NCBI GenBank assembly: GCA_019912685.1
Contig: JAIOII010001304.1
Location: forward strand, 1-32,081
DNA: 32,081 nt
Reading direction: 5' to 3'
Origin: Kofleriaceae bacterium
GTDB taxonomy: Bacteria > Myxococcota_A > Polyangia > Haliangiales > Haliangiaceae
Shown here piece by piece: positions 23,828 to 31,402 of the stretch (its first letter is position 1; each line of letters opens with the position of its first letter). Position numbers and translations under genes: made by a program. The notes below the pieces were generated by a model that was not told the DNA's origin, searched no databases, and saw only the letters and a list, made by a program, of their open reading frames with translations.

Positions 23828-25047
23828 CCAGCGGCGCCTTGCCGAGCGCGGTGCGCGCCGCCGGGCCGCTCGAGCAGCACGCGCACGCCGCTACGACCGG
23901 CGATCACCTGCCACGCCGCCGCCGGCACGAGCTCGAGGACGCGGTGGAACACGTTCGGATGCACCGCGACGACGCCGCCCACGCGCGCCGGCAGCTCGAC
24001 GATGTCCTCGGCGCGTCCCTCGACGCGATCAAGGAGCGCGAAGCCGATCCCGCAGTCGCAGCGCTCGCTCGAGAGGGCGACGCGATCGCTCATCTGGTAG
24101 CGGATCAGCGGCTGGGTCCGCGAGAACAAGACCGTGACCAGGACGCTCGCGCCGACCGTGCCGGCCGGCACCGGCCGGTGGTGCTCGTCGACCGACTCGA
24201 CGATCACCAGGTCCTCGTAGAGGTGCTTGCGGTGGCGCGCGCAGTCGGACGCGATGTCCGCCGTCTCGGTCGCGGCGTAGACGTCGTACGGATCGCTTCC
24301 CCAGGCGGCGCGCGCTCGCGCCTTGGTCTCGTCGGTGAGCACCTCCGATGCCGACATCACCGCGCGCGGCGCGACCCGCAGCCGGCCCGCGAGCTGTTCG
24401 GCGGCGAGGACGTGCAGCATCGAGGCGTACCCGACCAGACAGTCGGGCTGGAACGCGTTGAGCTGCTCGACGGTCTCCGGCAGCGGCTCGGTCGCGTCGA
24501 GACGCAGGGTCGGAACGAACCGGCTGTGCACGGTCTGGCCCACCCGCGCCGACCCGTGCCAGGGCACGCGCGAGCTGACGACCGCCATCCGTACCTTGTG
24601 GGTCAGACCCGCCGCGACCCCAGCCCACTCCTGCGCGCGCGCGTAGGACGCGATGTGGGTCATCCACTCGTCGCGATCGTAGAGGAAGATGCCGCGCCGC
24701 CCGGTGCTGCCGGAGGTCGCGCACACGACGTAGCGCCCGCGAAACAGCTCCTCCGCGTCGCCTTCCAGGTAGGCGAGCGCGTCGGCGAGCTTCACCTCCG
24801 GATCCGCCACGAGGTCGTCGAAGTGCTCCATCAGCGTCGCCTTGGTCAGGACCGGCAGGTCGTAGAGCGACGCCGACTCGAGGCCGCGGTGGAAGCGCTG
24901 ATAGAAGCGCGAGCGCGTCATCGCGTGGTCGCGCAGCGCCGCCAGCGCGCGCTCCTGGTGATAGGCGAGCTCGCCGCGATCCCATCGCTGGTGACGCCGG
25001 ATCGCGCGCCGCCGGGCGAGCACCGCGATCAGCGCGCGGAGCTCCAC
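23788..25047 (-). CDS. Phenylacetate-CoA ligase-like (PaaK/CapK family) adenylate-forming protein
   Basis: 419 residues, about normal for PaaK relatives. The N-terminus has the family helical segment (RSRFYQRF...LPVLTKATLMEHF). The ATP-binding loop is ATSGSTGRRG (110-119), later YAATETADIA and the substrate/hinge part LIRYQMSDRVAL. A RCDCG Cys pair lies near 330. The distal C-terminus diverges into low-complexity [16 protein letters not shown], where it overlaps the response regulator on the other strand. It starts with GTG, three bases after the upstream stop. The substrate acid is unknown; a role in phenylacetate degradation is not supported, as no paa genes are seen. Confidence 0.85.
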   Translation of the reverse strand: MELRALIAVLARRRAIRRHQRWDRGELAYHQERALAALRDHAMTRSRFYQRFHRGLESASLYDLPVLTKATLMEHFDDLVADPEVKLADALAYLEGDAEELFRGRYVVCATSGSTGRRGIFLYDRDEWMTHIASYARAQEWAGVAAGLTHKVRMAVVSSRVPWHGSARVGQTVHSRFVPTLRLDATEPLPETVEQLNAFQPDCLVGYASMLHVLAAEQLAGRLRVAPRAVMSASEVLTDETKARARAAWGSDPYDVYAATETADIASDCARHRKHLYEDLVIVESVDEHHRPVPAGTVGASVLVTVLFSRTQPLIRYQMSDRVALSSERCDCGIGFALLDRVEGRAEDIVELPARVGGVVAVHPNVFHRVLELVPAAAWQVIAGRSGVRVLLERPGGAHRARQGAAGHSRGLKSSERTP

Positions 25048-25050
25048 GGC

Positions 25051-25308
25051 CTACCCCACCGCCGCCGCGAGCGATTGCGGGCGCCCGAGATGAATCACGC
25101 GCTCCCACATCGCGCGCTGCTGGCGCGTCATGCCCTCTGCGAAGCACCACGCGACTTCCGAGCGCGCGATCTCCACCGCGATGTCGTGCGGCTCACCCTC
25201 GCCCTCCAGGAAGGCGACGTAGTCGTGAAGGAAGCGGCGCGCCTGCTCCTCATCGGCGATCGAGAGGATCCTCCCGTTGATCGTGGAGAGGGGCGCTTCC
25301 GCGGTCAC
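25051..25308 (-). CDS. Small hypothetical protein (85 residues)
   Basis: The GTG at 25308 overlaps the upstream TGA as GTGA, so translation is coupled. It is a soluble, acidic, helical protein with no signal peptide (MTAEAPLSTINGRILSIADE at the start, then RRFLHDYVAFLEGEGEPHD and a C-terminal MTRQQRAMWERVIHLG). It lies between the metal-binding lipoprotein and the PaaK-like enzyme in one operon. Family not recognised. Confidence 0.7.
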   Translation of the reverse strand: MTAEAPLSTINGRILSIADEEQARRFLHDYVAFLEGEGEPHDIAVEIARSEVAWCFAEGMTRQQRAMWERVIHLGRPQSLAAAVG

Positions 25309-25718
25309 GGTGCACCTCCGTAGCTGCGCAGGTTCGTCTCGTTCGCGAAGTAGAGGACGTTGCCGTCGGCGTCCTTCGCGATCACCGCGGTCGCCTTGTC
25401 GACCTTCGCGCCGGTGACCGGGTCGACCGCCGTGCGCGTGTCGGGCTCGTTGGCGAGCCGCTCCTTGCACATCGGGCAGCACCCGAAGTAGGTCTTGCCC
25501 TCGACCTCGACGGGGATCTGGGCCTTGCCCATGTACGTGTTGTTGACCATGCACACCAGGCTGGGGTCATCGACGTGGGTGAGGCCGTTGGCGAGCTCGT
25601 GCGAGGTCGCGGGCGACGCCGCGGCCTGCGACGATCCGTCGCCGGAGTCCTTGGTGCACGCCGAGACGAGCCCGGCGGCGAGGGTGAGCACGAGGGTGAA
25701 CAGGATGCGCGCCATCAT
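25305..25718 (-). CDS. Lipoprotein with a YHS/TRASH-like metal-binding domain
   Basis: 137 residues (or 135 from the next ATG). Lipobox VSAC with Cys 21, then a Ser/Ala linker. The domain contains Cys 56-Met 57 (LVCMVNN) and a Cys cluster CCPMC (80-84) in GKTYFGCCPMCKERL, followed by DPVTGAKVDKATA and LYFANETN. This resembles YHS/TRASH-type domains, which bind copper and related metals; CopA here has a related module. It is the first gene of an operon with the 85-residue protein and the PaaK-like enzyme. The predicted sigma-54 start is about two bases before the ATG. Confidence 0.8.
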   Translation of the reverse strand: MMARILFTLVLTLAAGLVSACTKDSGDGSSQAAASPATSHELANGLTHVDDPSLVCMVNNTYMGKAQIPVEVEGKTYFGCCPMCKERLANEPDTRTAVDPVTGAKVDKATAVIAKDADGNVLYFANETNLRSYGGAP

Positions 25719-25730
25719 GACCGTACAGGT

Positions 25731-25746
25731 AGCAAGGGGCGCACCA
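25731..25746 (-). promoter_or_regulatory. Sigma-54-type promoter of the metal-binding lipoprotein operon
   Basis: Minus-strand TGGTGCGCCCCTTGCT has TGG, TTGCT and exact GG-N10-GC. The operator centres lie about 41 and 60 bp upstream. Confidence 0.7.
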
Positions 25747-25777
25747 GGGTCATCCGTGCAGCGGCGCGTGCCGGACC

Positions 25778-25794
25778 GTGACGTTTCCGGTTAC
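25778..25794. promoter_or_regulatory. Shared dyad operator, site 9a
   Basis: GTGAC-gtttccg-GTTAC, first of a tandem pair at 19-bp pitch upstream of the lipoprotein operon. Confidence 0.72.
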
Positions 25795-25796
25795 AC

Positions 25797-25813
25797 GTGA
25801 GCACCCCGGTCAC
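25797..25813. promoter_or_regulatory. Shared dyad operator, site 9b
   Basis: GTGAG-caccccg-GTCAC, one mismatch, overlapping the last bases of the GH57 gene. Confidence 0.6.
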
Positions 25814-28044
25814 GCGAGCTCCACCGACTGCTCGTCGGGGATGCAGCCGCCGACGCAACGGCACTCCTCGTCGTTGCACCGGAAGCGGAACCGGACGCGC
25901 TTGCCAGTGGAAAACGGGCCGAGCGCGACCTGGAAACGGCGCGCTCCGGCGAGCACTCCGCCGGTCGGCGCAAGTATTGCGCGCACCGGCTCGGCGTCAT
26001 CGACGCGCCAGACGAGCGACCCCGAACAGTTGGTGCGCACGATGAAGACGTGGTCCCGTCCGACTCGCGCCAGCTTGCGCGTGAACGTCCACACTGCGAT
26101 CGGCGGTCCCGCGGCCAGCGCGAGCTCTGGCGGAGCGCGCAGTCCGGCGAGCTGGTAGGCGCGCGCGACGTGCTGTCGGAACAGCTGGTCGAACTCGTGG
26201 TCGCGGCCGGAGTCCTGATCGGCGCCGAGCCACCAGAACCAGTCGCTGCCCTCGGCGGCGAGGAGCGACTCGTACGCGACGCCGCGTAGCCCGCCGGCCG
26301 CGGCCAGCGCGGCGCGCGCCTCGGCCACCGTCGACCAGGCCGCGTTCTCGTCGTGCTCGCCGATCCACGTGCCGAGATCGGCGCCCGGGCGCGACCCGGC
26401 CTCGTCGATCCAGGACGCCGTCGCGAGCGCGTGCACGCGCGGCAGCTCGTCGACCGGGTGCTCGGCGAGGAAGCGCGCGCACGTCGTCGTCTCGAGCTCG
26501 GGCGACGCGGCGAGCCGGCGGTAGAGCGCCTCCAGGAACGGCCGACCGTCGTCGACGTAGCCGCCCCACGCGTTCTCTCCGTCGAGGGCGATCGTCAGGA
26601 CGTAGTCTCCCTCGGCGGGAAGGCTCCGCGCGCGATCGACCATGGCGTCGACGAGATCAGCGGCCGCCATCTCCGGATCGCGGCGGTGGAGCCAGAACCC
26701 GATCGCGTCGCTGAGCTGGGTGTCGCGGAAGAAGATCGCGACGCGCGCGTCCCCGTGCTCCGCGCGATACACCGCATGACGCACCGGTGGACGAGCAGCC
26801 TCGTATCCCCACCGGCCGGAGCGCGCGAGCACGCCCTGATCGGTCGCGATCCAGCGGACGCCGTGGCGCGCCAGCAGCGGCAACATCGCGTCGCTGACCG
26901 CGCCTTCCGCAGGCCACAGTCCCACCGGCGGCCGGCCGAACCAGGCCGCATGCGCGCGCACCGCGCGCGCGACATGAGCCTCGGCGTCGTCGCCGAACGA
27001 CAGCCCCATGGGCGTGACAGCGCCGTCGCGATCGACGGTAGCGCGCTCCGGCTCGACGAGGATCGGCAGGATCGGGTGGTAGTACGGCGTGGTCGTCAGC
27101 TCGACGCGCCCCGCCTCGGCGAGCTCGCGGTAAAGCGGCACGATCGCGCGTAGGACCTTGCGCTGCTCGGCCACCATCGCGGCGATGTCGTCGACCGTGA
27201 AGTCGCGACCCTTCGCGACGAAGCGCGCCACCGAGGCGGTGTCGCCACCCGGAAGCGCGACCTCGCCGGTGCGCAACTCGTGGCAGCACCACGCCAGGTT
27301 GAACCACATCTGCAGGTCGCGAAGCTCCTGAACGTGGAGCACCCGACCTGTCTCACGCGCGTCGAACAGCTCGCGATACCGCGAATGAACGAAGATCTGC
27401 CGATGCCAGTCGGCGTCGAAGAACGTGCGCACCAGCTCGTCGCGCTCGCCATCGCCGAGTCGCTCGGCGGGCGTCAGCGTCAGGTCGAGAGCGCGGTCGG
27501 TCGCACCTGCCTCGTACGCCCCGAGCTGCGCGAGGAGGCTCGGCGTCAGGTTGAAGACGACCTCGACGCCGGGAACCGCCCGTACGCGCAGCGCCATGCC
27601 GAGGTAATCGCGCAAGGCGTGCAGCCGTACCCAGGGCATCCGTAGTGCGCCCGCCACGGCGCCCGCCCCGAGGTCCTGGTAGCACGGCTGGTGGTGGTGC
27701 CAGATCAGCGCGACGTCTGCGCGCGCGCCGACGCGGAAGCTCCAGGCGCGCGAACGCAGTGCGTGATCCTCGTGGTCACCCGTGATCGAATACGTCACGC
27801 GCTCGCCGGCGGCGAATCGTCCGAGCTCGACCTCCCAGTACCGATTCTGGCCGGCGCCGGCGACGACGCGCGCCGCGCGCGCCTCCCGCCTGATCGCGTG
27901 ACCGCGCTCGATGATGACGTCGACGCGGACGTCATCCACCGACGCGGGCCAGGAACCGATCCGAATCGTGACGAGCTCGCCCGGCACCGGACGCGCCGGC
28001 GTGCGCGCCGCGTCGTCGGTGAGGTGCCAGAGCGTCGGTGTCAC
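25810..28044 (-). CDS. Glycoside hydrolase family 57 protein (alpha-glucan active)
   Basis: 744 residues beginning with GTG. An N-terminal beta-sandwich domain (about 1-105) precedes the GH57 catalytic domain, recognised by IWHHHQPCYQD, the nucleophile segment GLWPAEGAVS (Glu near 380) and ALDGENAWGGY. The C-terminal domain ends in a Cys cluster (CNDEECRCVGGC). GH57 enzymes hydrolyse or rearrange alpha-1,4/1,6-glucans such as glycogen. No signal peptide is seen, so intracellular glycogen turnover is likely. The promoter at 28057-28072 and the operator at 28080-28096 precede it. The transcript is predicted to start two bases before the GTG. Confidence 0.9.
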   Translation of the reverse strand: MTPTLWHLTDDAARTPARPVPGELVTIRIGSWPASVDDVRVDVIIERGHAIRREARAARVVAGAGQNRYWEVELGRFAAGERVTYSITGDHEDHALRSRAWSFRVGARADVALIWHHHQPCYQDLGAGAVAGALRMPWVRLHALRDYLGMALRVRAVPGVEVVFNLTPSLLAQLGAYEAGATDRALDLTLTPAERLGDGERDELVRTFFDADWHRQIFVHSRYRELFDARETGRVLHVQELRDLQMWFNLAWCCHELRTGEVALPGGDTASVARFVAKGRDFTVDDIAAMVAEQRKVLRAIVPLYRELAEAGRVELTTTPYYHPILPILVEPERATVDRDGAVTPMGLSFGDDAEAHVARAVRAHAAWFGRPPVGLWPAEGAVSDAMLPLLARHGVRWIATDQGVLARSGRWGYEAARPPVRHAVYRAEHGDARVAIFFRDTQLSDAIGFWLHRRDPEMAAADLVDAMVDRARSLPAEGDYVLTIALDGENAWGGYVDDGRPFLEALYRRLAASPELETTTCARFLAEHPVDELPRVHALATASWIDEAGSRPGADLGTWIGEHDENAAWSTVAEARAALAAAGGLRGVAYESLLAAEGSDWFWWLGADQDSGRDHEFDQLFRQHVARAYQLAGLRAPPELALAAGPPIAVWTFTRKLARVGRDHVFIVRTNCSGSLVWRVDDAEPVRAILAPTGGVLAGARRFQVALGPFSTGKRVRFRFRCNDEECRCVGGCIPDEQSVELA

Positions 28045-28056
28045 GATCCGCCGTGG

Positions 28057-28072
28057 TGCAAGATATCCGCCG
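28057..28072 (-). promoter_or_regulatory. Sigma-54-type promoter of the GH57 gene
   Basis: Minus-strand CGGCGGATATCTTGCA has GGC, TTGCA and GG-N10-GC. Its GG is 17 bp from the dyad centre. Confidence 0.62.
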
Positions 28073-28079
28073 CCGCAGC

Positions 28080-28096
28080 GTGACCGCGAACGTCAC
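28080..28096. promoter_or_regulatory. Shared dyad operator, site 10 (divergent promoters)
   Basis: Perfect GTGAC-cgcgaac-GTCAC centred between two divergent sigma-54-type elements, 17 bp from one GG and 16 bp from the other. Confidence 0.82.
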
Positions 28097-28102
28097 GCGG
28101 AC

Positions 28103-28118
28103 CGGCCCGTGCGATGCA
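28103..28118 (+). promoter_or_regulatory. Sigma-54-type promoter of the 28134 lipoprotein
   Basis: CGGCCCGTGCGATGCA has GGC, TGCA and GG-N10-GC. The predicted start is about five bases before the ATG. Confidence 0.6.
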
Positions 28119-28133
28119 GGTTGATCGATCGCC

Positions 28134-28790
28134 ATGTTGATCCGATCGAGCCTCATCGCGGCGGTCGTCGCGACCACCAGCGCCTGCGCCGCGTCCCGCG
28201 CCAGCGGCACGCATCCCGAGGACATGACCGCGACCGAGCACCTCGAGCAGGCGCGCGAGGCGTCGCTTCGCGCCGCGTCCGGGTCCGGGTACCGGCCCGG
28301 CCCGTACTACGCGAGCCCGTACAGCGCCCCGCGGTACTGGTCGCACTGGTACCCCTGGTACTACTACTGGGATCCGGCGGTCGAAGCCGCGGCGCTCGCC
28401 GACGCCCACCGCGCCGCCGCCGAGGAGCTGCAGATCCGCTACGACTCGGCCTGCGCGCTGGTCCCGCGCGAGCTCGAGGGAACGTCGGCGCTCCAGGAGT
28501 ACGCCACCGGCAGCGATCCGCTCGATGCCGGCGTCGTCGTGCACCTCGCGCCGGAAGCCGGCCCTCCCGACGTCGTGCTCGCCGGCCTCCGCTGCTATCG
28601 CGCGTGGCTCATGCTCGAGCGGCGCGACGGCACCGACGACGAGCCGCTGCTGCTCGACGGCGTCGTGCTGGTGGCCCACGCGGGCAAAGCCGGCACCGAG
28701 CTGATGCTGACCGTCGGCGACAAGGACGACGTCGCCGAGCTCCAGCGCCGAACCGCGGCCGTCCTCGCGCGAGGTGGCGATGAGCGGTGA
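28134..28790 (+). CDS. Lipoprotein with an aromatic-rich segment
   Basis: 218 residues, lipobox TSAC (Cys 18). After an acidic stretch comes an unusual Tyr/Trp/Pro-rich segment (PYYASPYSAPRYWSHWYPW), then a helical region (VEAAALADAHRAAAEELQ) and a compact C-terminal domain with LVPRELEG, VVHLAPEAGPPDVVLAGLRCYRAW and ELMLTVGDKD. It is probably held in the periplasm or on the outer membrane. I do not recognise the family. Its 3' end overlaps the next gene by 11 bases, giving a two-gene operon. Confidence 0.72.
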   Translation: MLIRSSLIAAVVATTSACAASRASGTHPEDMTATEHLEQAREASLRAASGSGYRPGPYYASPYSAPRYWSHWYPWYYYWDPAVEAAALADAHRAAAEELQIRYDSACALVPRELEGTSALQEYATGSDPLDAGVVVHLAPEAGPPDVVLAGLRCYRAWLMLERRDGTDDEPLLLDGVVLVAHAGKAGTELMLTVGDKDDVAELQRRTAAVLARGGDER

Positions 28791-29214
28791 GACGACGCCA
28801 ATGCCCACGATGGAGGAGCAAGCCCTCGCCCGGCTCCTCCAGTCGGTGCGCTGCCCGTTCGGTCCGCGGTTCTTCTTCGAGCAGCTCGCCGGGTTCGTGC
28901 GCGACCGCTGCCCCGACCCCACAGAGCGCCTCCCTCGCCTCGACCTGTGGATCGCCGGCGGCGAGCCGATCGCCGTCTGCCACGTGATCGCCCTCGGCCC
29001 GCAGTGGGTCGCGATCGCCGCCGGCGGCCGCGACGCCGAGATGCGCACCGAGATCATCCCTTACGAGCTGATCACGCGCGTGACGATCAGCGCCACGCCG
29101 CGCGGGCGCGGGATCGGGTTCGATCAGGAGCGCCGGCCGCTCGTCCTCGCCGACGACGCGCTCTCGCCCGAGGAGGCGCTCGCGCTCGCCGCCGGCACCG
29201 CCGCCGGATCGTGA
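28780..29214 (+). CDS. Hypothetical cytoplasmic protein
   Basis: 144 residues from the ATG at 28780 (GAGG five bases upstream; a GTG at 28774 is possible). No signal peptide. It starts with a helical LARLLQSVRCPFGPRFFFEQ part and continues as a beta-rich domain (LDLWIAGGEPIAVCHVIALG, WVAIAAGG, TRVTISATPRGRG). Family not recognised. Its last 91 bp overlap the convergent orphan regulator gene. Confidence 0.65.
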   Translation: MSGETTPMPTMEEQALARLLQSVRCPFGPRFFFEQLAGFVRDRCPDPTERLPRLDLWIAGGEPIAVCHVIALGPQWVAIAAGGRDAEMRTEIIPYELITRVTISATPRGRGIGFDQERRPLVLADDALSPEEALALAAGTAAGS

Positions 29215-29708
29215 GGACGGAACATCTCGGCGTCGAGATCGTGGCGGCGCAGGAGCCGGTGCAGGCTCTCGCGCTCGATCCCGGCTGCATGCGCCGCCTC
29301 CGACACGTTGCCCGCATGCGAACGCATCAGCCCGAGCAGGTACTCGCGCGTCGTCCAGAACCGCGACAGCTCGAGGAACTCCTCGTATGGCAGCGCCGCG
29401 ATCGCGGCCAGACCGGCGCTGCGAGAGCGGGCGCTGAACTTGCGCGACGGGATCGCGGCGGCGACCCGCGCGGCGAGCCCGCCGAGCTCGTCGCGTGCCA
29501 CCACGGTCACGAGCGGCTTGCAGCGCCCGATCCGCATCTCCGCGAGAAAACCGTCCCACACCACGACCGCCTGGATCGACGCCATGATCGCGAGCACGGC
29601 TGCCTTCCGGGGGTCGGTCTCGAGCAGGACGTCGAACTCCTCGGCCAGAGCGCTCGCGAGGTGGCGCGCGACCGACGTCGGTGCCGCGACGAGGACGGAC
29701 GGCTTCAT
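29124..29708 (-). CDS. Orphan regulator 1: degenerate receiver plus Fis-type HTH
   Basis: 194 residues, coupled to the guanylyltransferase gene by an ATGA overlap. Residues 1-70 look like a CheY-type receiver (KPSVLVAAP at the first strand, QAVVVWDGF with D52 at the third), but the acidic pair that binds Mg2+ is replaced by Ala-Pro. There is no AAA+ domain, so it cannot drive sigma-54 by itself. The C-terminal part (110-166) matches the response regulator: REYLLGLM, GNVSEAA and [13 protein letters not shown]. The last 28 residues are Ala/Ser-rich where the gene overlaps its convergent neighbour. A DNA-binding modulator acting at the shared dyads is my inference. Confidence 0.8.
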   Translation of the reverse strand: MKPSVLVAAPTSVARHLASALAEEFDVLLETDPRKAAVLAIMASIQAVVVWDGFLAEMRIGRCKPLVTVVARDELGGLAARVAAAIPSRKFSARSRSAGLAAIAALPYEEFLELSRFWTTREYLLGLMRSHAGNVSEAAHAAGIERESLHRLLRRHDLDAEMFRPHDPAAVPAASASASSGESASSARTSGRRS

Positions 29709-30706
29709 CTCGCGAGTCGGTTCTGCAACGCGCGGGCCGGGCCCGCCCGCGGGCCGTTCCGGCGGCTCGCAGGCGCTCGCATGCGTCGAACCGCCGCATC
29801 GAGCCGCGCCCGCAGCAGCGTCTCGGCCGGCGTCCCCTGGAGGCTCGCCAGCACGCGCTCGGGGGTGCCCCAGTCGCTCCAGCCGGTGCCCTCCATCGAC
29901 ACTACCAGGAGGTCCCGCGCCGTCTCGAGCACATGCTTGCTGAAGTCGGCCGGCTCGATGGCGGCGTAGAGCTCGTCGAGATCCGGCGCGCCCGGCGCGA
30001 ACGCGAAGCGATCGAGCGCGTCGAAGCGGCGCGCGTGCTCCGGCAGATGACGCCGCGCGAGCTCCGCGACGAGCGACGCGGGCGCGGCGAGGATGAAGGT
30101 GTTCCACAGCCCGCCGCACGCGTGCAGACGGAGGGCGACCTCTGCGCCCGGCTTCTCGACGAAGCACTCGAGGGAACAGCAGGCGGGCGCGACGGGCGCG
30201 CCCGCGACGATCCATCCGTAGTCCGGATCGCCCGCCTCGGGCGAGACGCCGACGACGGTGAGCTTGCCGAGCGCGCGCGCCGCCTCGTCGGCGATGCGCA
30301 CGGCCTCGACGAAGCGGGTTACGTTCTCGACGTGGTGGTCGCTCGGGAAGACGAGCACGTTCGCGTCGCGTTCACGCAGACGGATCCAGGTCAACGCGTA
30401 CAGGATCGCCGTCGCGGTGCCGCGGCTCGCCGGCTGGACGAGCGTGGTCGCCGTGTACGCGCCGAGCTGCGCTCGCGCCCACGCCAGGTGCGCGCGCCCG
30501 ATCACGATCACGGTCCGCTCGGGCGGCACGATCCGCGCGACGCGATCGAGCGTCGCCTGCACCATCGACCGGTCACCTGTCACCGTCGCGAACTGCTTCG
30601 GCACCGGACGACCGTGCACCGCCTCGGTCAGTGCGGCGAGCCGCGTCCCGTCGCCGCCGGCGAGCACGATCGCCCACGTCCGTCCTCCGTTCCTCGCCAT
30701 CGTCAT
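29705..30706 (-). CDS. Mannose-1-phosphate guanylyltransferase
   Basis: 333 residues. It makes GDP-mannose from GTP and mannose-1-phosphate. Signature segments are present: VLAGGDGTRL (14-23), PVPKQF, VFPSDHHVEN with the metal-binding Asp, CFVEKPGAEVA, GLWNTFI and GWSDWGTPERVL. No isomerase domain is fused, in contrast to bifunctional ManC/AlgA proteins. The C-terminus is Arg/Ala-rich. A second in-frame ATG occurs at 30700. The gene is preceded by operator and promoter and is co-transcribed with orphan regulator 1. GDP-mannose would feed polysaccharide or glycan synthesis under this regulon. Confidence 0.9.
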   Translation of the reverse strand: MTMARNGGRTWAIVLAGGDGTRLAALTEAVHGRPVPKQFATVTGDRSMVQATLDRVARIVPPERTVIVIGRAHLAWARAQLGAYTATTLVQPASRGTATAILYALTWIRLRERDANVLVFPSDHHVENVTRFVEAVRIADEAARALGKLTVVGVSPEAGDPDYGWIVAGAPVAPACCSLECFVEKPGAEVALRLHACGGLWNTFILAAPASLVAELARRHLPEHARRFDALDRFAFAPGAPDLDELYAAIEPADFSKHVLETARDLLVVSMEGTGWSDWGTPERVLASLQGTPAETLLRARLDAAVRRMRAPASRRNGPRAGPARALQNRLAR

Positions 30707-30720
30707 CGCCGCCCCATGGG

Positions 30721-30736
30721 AGCAAGGCTAGATCCA
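30721..30736 (-). promoter_or_regulatory. Sigma-54-type promoter of the guanylyltransferase-regulator operon
   Basis: Minus-strand TGGATCTAGCCTTGCT has TGG, TTGCT and GG-N10-GC. The GG is 16 bp from the dyad centre. The predicted start is about four bases before the ATG. Confidence 0.7.
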
Positions 30737-30742
30737 ATGTGC

Positions 30743-30759
30743 GTGACCGTGGCGGTCAC
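30743..30759. promoter_or_regulatory. Shared dyad operator, site 11
   Basis: Perfect GTGAC-cgtggcg-GTCAC upstream of the operon that encodes orphan regulator 1, so that regulator may control its own synthesis. The remaining sequence to 30889 shows no gene. Confidence 0.8.
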
Positions 30760-30889
30760 GGCGCCATCCCGCCTCGCCGGTCCGTCCCGGCTCGCTCCGG
30801 AAGCCGCGCAAGAGCTGCGGCCCGCCTCGACAATCGCGCACGCGCTGCGCTTTCGTCACTCGAGACGCGTCAGCAAATAGCAGACCCGC

Positions 30890-31402
30890 TCAGGTCTCGT
30901 CGTCCTCGCGGTAGCGCTCGGCCTCGACGTCGTGGCGCCGCAGGAGGCGGTGCAGGCTCTCGCGTACCATCCCGGCGCGGCGCGCGCCGTCGGTGACGCT
31001 GCCGTGGTAGCTGTGCATCAGCCCGAGCAGGTAGCGGCGCGTGGCTCGGTACCTCACCAGCTCGATGTACTCGTCGTACTCGAGCGACGTCAGCGCGGCG
31101 AGCTCGCGGGCCTCGGTGCGCTCCGCGACCTTGCGCGCGTCCACCGCCGCGATCACCTCGTCGCGGATCTTCGCAGGGTCGGCGTTCGGGCCGACATGGA
31201 GCACCGGCACACGGTCCACGTGCGCGTCGGATACGGCGAGGAACCCTTCCGCCACGACGATCGCCTGGAAGCAGGCGATCGCGATCAGCACCTCGGCGCG
31301 CTCGCGGTCCGGGCACGCCATCACCGTGAACCGCGCGCCGAGGGCGTCGGACAGACGCCGGTTCAACATCGGCGGGGCGGCGACGAGCACGCACGGTTTC
31401 AT
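30890..31402 (-). CDS. Orphan regulator 2: degenerate receiver plus Fis-type HTH
   Basis: 170 residues, a paralogue of orphan regulator 1. It opens with the same MKPxVLVAAP strand. The position equal to D52 is Glu (QAIVVAEGF, E52), which could mimic a phosphorylated Asp. The receiver again lacks the acidic pair, and there is no AAA+ domain. The C-terminal Fis-type helix-turn-helix ([32 protein letters not shown]) is close to that of regulator 1 and of the sigma-54 response regulator. The gene stands alone behind two tandem dyads and a sigma-54-type promoter. Function as a constitutive-state DNA-binding modulator is inferred. Confidence 0.8.
   Translation of the reverse strand: MKPCVLVAAPPMLNRRLSDALGARFTVMACPDRERAEVLIAIACFQAIVVAEGFLAVSDAHVDRVPVLHVGPNADPAKIRDEVIAAVDARKVAERTEARELAALTSLEYDEYIELVRYRATRRYLLGLMHSYHGSVTDGARRAGMVRESLHRLLRRHDVEAERYREDDET

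Noticed and set aside
23032-25323. Plus-strand open frame running from the response regulator across the PaaK-like gene
   Set aside because: It is out of frame with the regulator and antisense to a well-supported enzyme.
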